This document shows, in pieces, positions 5,729 to 8,775 of a stretch of 8,775 nt of DNA. Location: assembly GCA_035701505.1 (NCBI GenBank), contig DASSSA010000028.1, positions 1 through 8,775 of the forward strand, in the 5' to 3' direction. Position 1 is the stretch's first letter, and each line of letters begins with the position of its first letter. Source of the DNA: AC-69 sp035701505. Lineage in GTDB: Bacteria > Actinomycetota > UBA4738 > HRBIN12. The notes beneath the pieces are model-generated. The model did no database searches. It worked only from the letters and a program-made list of their open reading frames with translations, and was not told the DNA's origin. The position numbers and the translations under genes were made by a program.

Positions 5729-5807
5729 GCCCCCGCAGGTCAGCGGATAGGGCCGAATCGAATTCCTAAACCGGCGTGTCGCAGGTTCGATTCCTGCCGG
5801 GGGAACC
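5729..5807 (+). pseudogene. Degenerate tRNA-Arg(CCT)-like sequence / possible attachment site
   Basis: The 3' half is tRNA-like in every detail: anticodon loop TTCCTAA (5763-5769, anticodon CCT, Arg), T-arm GCAGG-TTCGATT-CCTGC (5781-5797), acceptor strand CGGGGGA (5798-5804), then A and CC. The 5' half also fits: acceptor strand GCCCCCG (5729-5735, six of seven bases pair) and D-arm GGTC-loop-GGCC (5738-5754) with AGCGGATAG in the loop. The fault is the 5' strand of the anticodon stem: GAATCGAA replaces a complement of ACCGG, two extra bases are present, position 8 is C instead of T, and pair 1-72 is G-A. A functional tRNA is unlikely. A hybrid junction or decayed copy left by integration into a tRNA-Arg gene is more likely. 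Confidence 0.6.
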
Positions 5808-5825
5808 GGGGAGCAATCGTGGAGT
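5808..5825 (+). repeat. Dispersed 18-bp motif, copy next to the tRNA-like end
   Basis: GGGGAGCAATCGTGGAGT begins immediately after the tRNA-like 3' end. It matches 91-108 (GGGGAGGAATCGTGGAGT) at 17 of 18 positions. An inverted, one-base-shorter relative lies at 1259-1275. Confidence 0.75.
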
Positions 5826-5854
5826 CAACGGGGAGTCGTCCCGGACTCCACGAT
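5816..5854. repeat. Strong 11-bp hairpin after the tRNA-like sequence
   Basis: ATCGTGGAGTC (5816-5826) pairs perfectly with GACTCCACGAT (5844-5854) around a 17-base loop. The left arm is the dispersed motif, so the right arm is a further inverted copy of its core. No T-run follows (CTCTCC), so it is a poor intrinsic terminator. It could be a recombinase or replication-protein site, or a processing hairpin. Confidence 0.7.
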
Positions 5855-5929
5855 CTCTCCTTCTGGCCACTTCCTTTCGCCGCATTGCTCCAGGCGGCCC
5901 CTGTGCTCCGGTCCCTCCGAGACTTCGAG

Positions 5930-5958
5930 TTGACCGGTTCGATGTCGTTGCGTATGGT
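5930..5958 (+). promoter_or_regulatory. Promoter for a probably leaderless arsR transcript
   Basis: TTGACC (5930-5935) and TATGGT (5953-5958) are separated by exactly 17 bases. The first base of the ATG at 5966 falls 8 bases after the -10, where transcription would start. No Shine-Dalgarno precedes the ATG. This is the expected layout of an actinobacterial leaderless mRNA. Confidence 0.65.
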
Positions 5959-5966
5959 TAGCCACA
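5953..5966. promoter_or_regulatory. Imperfect palindrome over the -10 and start: candidate ArsR operator
   Basis: TATGG-TTAG-CCACA has nine of ten arm positions symmetric (ideal right arm CCATA). It covers the -10 and reaches the first base of the start codon, where a dimeric winged-helix repressor could block transcription. Autoregulation is inferred from position, not shown. Confidence 0.4.
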
Positions 5967-6298
5967 TGCCTAAGTATGCTTCGCTCGACCGGACGTTCGG
6001 CGCGCTGGCCGACCCGACCCGCCGCAGCATCCTGCAGCTCGTCTCCACGGGCCCGGCGTCGATCAGCGAGCTGGCACGGCCCTTCGGGATCGCCCTTCCC
6101 ACGGTCCTGGAACACGTGCGCATCCTCGAGGAGACGCGGCTGCTGACGACGGAGAAGGTGGGCAGGGTCCGGGAGTGCACGCTCGGCCCAGAACGCCTCG
6201 ACGAAGCTCGGCGCTGGATCGAAACGTATCGCATGTGGGAACGGCGGCTCGACGGGCTGGACCGCTACGTCTCGACTCGCACGGGGCGACGGGGGTGA
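5966..6298 (+). CDS. ArsR-family winged-helix transcriptional regulator
   Basis: The 110-residue regulator is of the ArsR type that precedes SRPBCC genes. The hallmark LDRTFGALADPTRRSIL (7-23) forms the first helices. SISELARPFGIALPTVLEHVRILEE (32-56) is the helix-turn-helix, with the recognition helix around PTVLEHVRIL. A wing follows (LLTTEKVGRVRECTLG, 59-74), then a C-terminal dimerisation helix (ARRWIETYRMWERRLDGLDRYV). The ELCVCDL metal site of true arsenic sensors is absent and the only Cys is 71, so metal sensing is unlikely. ATG 5966 is chosen because the promoter and palindrome end there and it matches family length. In-frame ATGs at 5942 and 5954 lie inside the promoter. The stop overlaps the next gene's GTG by 4 bases, implying coupled translation. 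The likely role is repression of its own operon. Confidence 0.92.
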   Translation: MPKYASLDRTFGALADPTRRSILQLVSTGPASISELARPFGIALPTVLEHVRILEETRLLTTEKVGRVRECTLGPERLDEARRWIETYRMWERRLDGLDRYVSTRTGRRG

Positions 6299-6735
6299 GC
6301 CCAGACATCCGCCTCCAGCGGTGGTTCGAGGCGCCCCCGGACGTCGTGTTCGACGCGTACACGGATCCCGATGCGCAACGGGCACTCAGGGCCGGGGAGC
6401 TCGATTGGGTCGTGGAGTCCGAGTGCGATCTCCATGTTGGAGGCGAGTGGATCATCCGGTTTGGCCCGGCCTCTGCGCCCTATATCGAGCGGAACGTCTT
6501 CCACACCGTGGAGAGGCCACACCGTCTCGTCTACGCGTCGACCACCGAGTGGCCGGATGGATCGCGCGTCGAATCGCTGATGGAGATCAGCCTGCAATGG
6601 CTTGATGGGCAAACGCTCCTCACGCTCACGCAACGAGGGCTCCCCTCCGGCGACATCGAACGAGGGTACATCGACGGCTGGAACGAGTTCCTGGACGGGT
6701 TCGTGGCCAGGATCCAGACACGGTCCGTGACTTGA
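6295..6735 (+). CDS. SRPBCC domain protein (AHSA1 / START-like)
   Basis: The 146-residue single-domain protein matches the AHSA1-like branch of the SRPBCC fold. The N-terminal strand and helix read IRLQRWFEAPPDVVFDAYTDP (5-25). CDLHVGGEWIIRFGP (44-58) carries the typical VGGEW-type turn. YIERNVFHTVERPHRLVYA (63-81) is the characteristic G/R-x-V-x-E-x-P-x-R-L-V strand. MEISLQWLDGQTLLTLTQRGLPSGD (96-120) follows, and the C-terminal helix is GWNEFLDGFVARIQ (128-141). These domains bind hydrophobic ligands in a cavity, but the ligand is unknown here. The start is GTG 6295 inside the GTGA overlap with arsR. This pairing is very common in Actinomycetota and the two proteins are usually assumed to act together. 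A 180-base gap separates it from the next gene. Confidence 0.92.
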   Translation: MSPDIRLQRWFEAPPDVVFDAYTDPDAQRALRAGELDWVVESECDLHVGGEWIIRFGPASAPYIERNVFHTVERPHRLVYASTTEWPDGSRVESLMEISLQWLDGQTLLTLTQRGLPSGDIERGYIDGWNEFLDGFVARIQTRSVT

Positions 6736-6903
6736 GCGGGCGGAGATGAGAGGGATGCGTGAGACGAGGAACAGGCCTGCACGCGATGATGGACGAGTCC
6801 AGATGGTCTATGCCATATCCATGCTCTCGCTGCCTGGCCCGCGACCCGCCGAACGATGAGTTCGGAGAAGGGGCATCGTCTAACCGTTCAGGGACGATCT
6901 GCT

Positions 6904-6910
6904 GAGGAGG
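6904..6910 (+). promoter_or_regulatory. Shine-Dalgarno deciding the 6916 start
   Basis: GAGGAGG lies 5 bases before ATG 6916. The in-frame ATG at 6856 would add 20 residues that are not part of the domain. Confidence 0.7.
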
Positions 6911-6915
6911 GAGTG

Positions 6916-7497
6916 ATGGGCAAGGTCACGTGCGAGATCTCGATGTCGCTCGACGGGTTCATCACCGGACCGAACGTGCGCGTCGGGAATGGGATGGGGG
7001 ACGATGGGGACCGGCTCCACGATTGGAAGTTCGACGCGAAGACCGAGACCGATGACGCGATCGTGGACGAGATGTATGCCTCGACCGGGGCGGTCCTGAT
7101 CGGGAAGCGGATGTTCGACGTCGGGTTCGAGCCCTGGGGCGATCCTCCTCCCTTCGGGATGCCCGTGTTCATCGTGACGCACGAAGCCCGAGAGCCTCTG
7201 CCCATGCAGGGCGGCACGACCTACACCTTCGTCACGGAAGGGATCGAGGCCGCTCTCGAACTGGCCCGTGCTGCCGCCGGCGACAACGACGTCGGCATCT
7301 GGGGCGGAGCGAACATCATCGAGGAGTATCTGAAGGCGGGTCTACTGGAAGAGATGCAGATCCATCTCATCCCCGTCCTGTTCGGCGACGGCACCCGACT
7401 CTTCGAGGCTCTCGGCCGCCGACGGATCGAACTGAAGAGGACAAGTACGATCGACACTCCGGGAGCGACCCACTTTCGATTCGAAGTCGTGAGATGA
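6916..7497 (+). CDS. Dihydrofolate reductase family protein (RibD C-terminal domain)
   Basis: The 193-residue protein is a stand-alone RibD-C (PF01872) domain. It has an N-terminal strand and active-site loop KVTCEISMSLDGFITGPN (3-20). STGAVLIGKRMFDVG (56-70) holds the helix-strand typical of the pyridine-nucleotide fold. PVFIVTHEAREPLP (83-96) follows, then DVGIWGGANIIEEYLKAGLLEEMQIHLIPVLFGDGTRLF (125-163), where the GG (130-131) matches the cofactor-binding glycines. The C-terminus ATHFRFEVVR closes the sheet. Family members reduce pteridine- or flavin-precursor-like substrates with NADPH, but stand-alone copies like this are mostly untested, and true antifolate-target activity should not be assumed. 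It follows the ArsR-SRPBCC pair in the same direction; the 180-base gap and strong ribosome site allow either readthrough or its own promoter. Confidence 0.93.
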   Translation: MGKVTCEISMSLDGFITGPNVRVGNGMGDDGDRLHDWKFDAKTETDDAIVDEMYASTGAVLIGKRMFDVGFEPWGDPPPFGMPVFIVTHEAREPLPMQGGTTYTFVTEGIEAALELARAAAGDNDVGIWGGANIIEEYLKAGLLEEMQIHLIPVLFGDGTRLFEALGRRRIELKRTSTIDTPGATHFRFEVVR

Positions 7498-8103
7498 CAC
7501 AAGTGATCCCCTGCATGTTGACTTGTAGCGAGCACCCACGGATCGCACGGTGGTGATCGGACCTCGAGGTTCGTCGTCGCGCTGGACCGGTGCACCGCCA
7601 ATCAGGCTCCGGGTATCGGCCGAAGAGATCGCGAGACTGTTGTCGATGCGCCTCCAGAGCCTCCTTCGCCTCGGGGTCCATCGGACTGGTTTCCTGTCCC
7701 AGCCGAGGGCGATGAGGTTCTCTCGACCTCGCTCGGATGCCGGACTCTGAGACGTTGCTCGTCGCGTATGGCCGACCCACCACACAGCGCGCTTTGCGAA
7801 GGCGTTCGGCCACATCGGGCTCGTGAACGCCGCCGCGCTCGTGAGGGCGGAGCGGGCCGAGTAAGGTGACAAATGGGCCCCTCCAGGGGCGACCGGCAAG
7901 CGTTCGCACTCGAGCCCAGTTCGGCAGGGCGGTCGTCGTCGGTCCATCCCGGCACGCCGTCGACCGTGGACTCGACGGGCTGAGATCGACGTGGTCGCCC
8001 GGGTGACACTCGATGGAAGCAGGCAACCTGCCGGCCAGGCGTATCCGCGGGTCGGCTTCCTCCCAGGCCACTCCTTTGTTCGCTCTTCCATACAGAACGA
8101 CAA
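7498..8103. other. Gene-free stretch with protein-like scraps
   Basis: No complete gene is supported. On the minus strand MDPEAKEALEAHRQQSRDLF (from 7681) looks helical and natural but runs on without a stop antisense into the DHFR gene, and a stretch from GTG 8071 (WEEADPRIRLAGRLPASIEC) loses protein character after about 35 codons. On the plus strand a frame ending at TAA 7862-7864 (FGHIGLVNAAALVRAERAE) resembles a protein C-terminus but has a stop 37 codons upstream. A short GC palindrome (GCCCCT-cc-AGGGGC, 7877-7890) lies just after it. This may be degraded genes between the convergent DHFR and sigma-factor genes. Confidence 0.5.
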
Positions 8104-8775
8104 CTAGCCCGAGCCTGAGGTAGAGGCCAGCTCCATCAGCCGGCGTTCGAGGAAGCGCCGCTCGGCACCCTCCTCGGTAAGCTCCTTCGCACGTCGATAG
8201 GCGCTACGGGCCTCGTCGGTCCGCCCGAGGCGTCGCAAGAGCTCGGCCCGGGTCGAGTGCAGGTAGCGGAAGTCGTCGAGACCGAGTTGGTCGACGATGC
8301 GCAGGCCGGCCTCGGGCCCTTCGGTCTCGGCGACGGCGATGGCCCGGTTCAGCTCCACGACGGGCGAGCCGGTCAGGCGGGCGAGCTCCTCATACAATGC
8401 GGCGATCTGCGCCCAGTCGCACGGGATCTCCGCGTGCAATGAGGCGATGGCGGCCTGCAGGACGTAGGACCCCCGGCCACCCAGGGCGAGCGCGCGATCG
8501 AGCTCGGCGCGTCCAGCGGCAATCTGCTGGGGGTTCCAGCGGGACCGGTCCTGATCGCCGAGCAGCACGAGCTCGCCGTCGCGGAACCGGGCCTCACGAC
8601 GTGAGTCGTGCAAGAGCATCATCGCCAGCAGCCCACGAACCTCGGGGTCGTCGGGAAGCATTTCGGCCAGTGCGCGTCCCAGCCACAGCGCCTCTGCCGC
8701 CAGCTCGTCGCGCCCGCCATAGCCCTCGTTGAAGATCAGGTAGACGACGGCGAGAACGGCGTCGAGACGCTCGCG
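8104..8775 (-). CDS. RNA polymerase ECF42-type sigma factor, C-terminal part (5' end cut by window)
   Basis: The frame stays open to the window edge, so the N-terminal sigma regions 2 and 4 lie outside. The visible 223 residues are the SnoaL-free, TPR-like C-terminal extension (DUF6596) of ECF42 sigma factors. The first 20 residues contain VVYLIFNEGYGG. PEVRGLLAMMLLHDSRREAR follows, then LLGDQDRSRWNPQQIAAG, LQAAIASLHAEIPCDWAQIA, SPVVELNRAIAVAETEGPEA, and finally LRRLGRTDEARSAYRRA and RRFLERRLMEL. These are the family's conserved blocks in their normal order. In this group the extension is reported to be needed for activity, and the genes usually sit beside DGPF/YCII-domain proteins. No such gene is visible downstream; it may lie upstream, outside the window. 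The stop is TAG at 8104-8106. It is convergent with the ArsR-SRPBCC-DHFR genes. Confidence 0.93.
   Translation of the reverse strand, partial: RERLDAVLAVVYLIFNEGYGGRDELAAEALWLGRALAEMLPDDPEVRGLLAMMLLHDSRREARFRDGELVLLGDQDRSRWNPQQIAAGRAELDRALALGGRGSYVLQAAIASLHAEIPCDWAQIAALYEELARLTGSPVVELNRAIAVAETEGPEAGLRIVDQLGLDDFRYLHSTRAELLRRLGRTDEARSAYRRAKELTEEGAERRFLERRLMELASTSGSG

Noticed and set aside
6745..6858. A 37-codon frame between the SRPBCC and DHFR genes
   Set aside because: Poor composition, no convincing ribosome spacing and no recognisable feature. It more likely is leader or promoter DNA.
7877..7890. GCCCCT-cc-AGGGGC as a terminator
   Set aside because: The loop is too tight unless the stem shortens, and no T-run follows on either strand.
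7342..8103. Long minus-strand open frames across the 3' end of the DHFR gene and the gap
   Set aside because: They run antisense through a clear gene and have Arg/Ser/Pro-rich translations without motifs.
1..8775. CRISPR array or intact insertion sequence
   Set aside because: No regularly spaced repeats with spacers, no transposase motifs and no terminal inverted repeats flanking a gene were seen.

Overview
This is a high-GC chromosomal-looking window that most resembles a soil or sediment actinobacterium. The evidence is GC-rich third codon positions in most genes, GTG starts, an apparently leaderless promoter, Gram-positive-type lipoprotein signals, and gene families common in Actinomycetota (ArsR-SRPBCC pairs, HTH_42 winged-helix proteins, an ECF42 sigma factor). 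The exact lineage cannot be fixed from the sequence alone. No rRNA, CRISPR array or intact insertion sequence is visible.

Layout. Positions 1-1224 (+): a poorly resolved leader region with a possible short exported protein (232-630), a 36-residue single-span membrane peptide (551-661) and a His-rich four-span membrane protein (742-1224) with a strong Shine-Dalgarno. Positions 1225-3361 (mostly -): an HTH_42/AlkZ-superfamily winged-helix gene (1896-3002) with tiny open frames stacked closely before it (3194-3361, 3007-3180) and one after it (1643-1810). Positions 3347-3671: mostly non-coding, with a terminator-like hairpin. Positions 3672-5586 (-): an exported six-repeat PD40/TolB-like propeller and an unrecognised multi-span membrane protein, separated by an unusual open frame without a good start. 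Positions 5587-5965: a divergent intergenic block holding short tandem repeats, a degenerate tRNA-Arg(CCT)-like sequence and a strong hairpin. Positions 5966-7497 (+): an ArsR-type regulator, an SRPBCC (AHSA1-like) protein overlapping it by 4 bases, and a RibD-C/dihydrofolate-reductase-family protein. Positions 7498-8103: no convincing gene. Positions 8104-8775 (-): the C-terminal part of an ECF42-type RNA polymerase sigma factor, cut by the window end.

How it fits together. The ArsR-SRPBCC pair is a compact, probably autoregulated operon read from a promoter whose -10 lies 8 bases before the start codon. The DHFR-family gene follows in the same direction but has its own strong ribosome site. 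The block around 5627-5854 looks like the edge of an old integration event: a tRNA 3' half, arm-like tandem repeats on its left, and a short motif (GGGGAGSAATCGTGGAGT) that recurs near the left end of the window and, inverted, after the His-rich gene. If so, DNA to the left of about 5760 is candidate inserted DNA and the ArsR operon is flanking chromosome. This is inference: no integrase is seen in the window.
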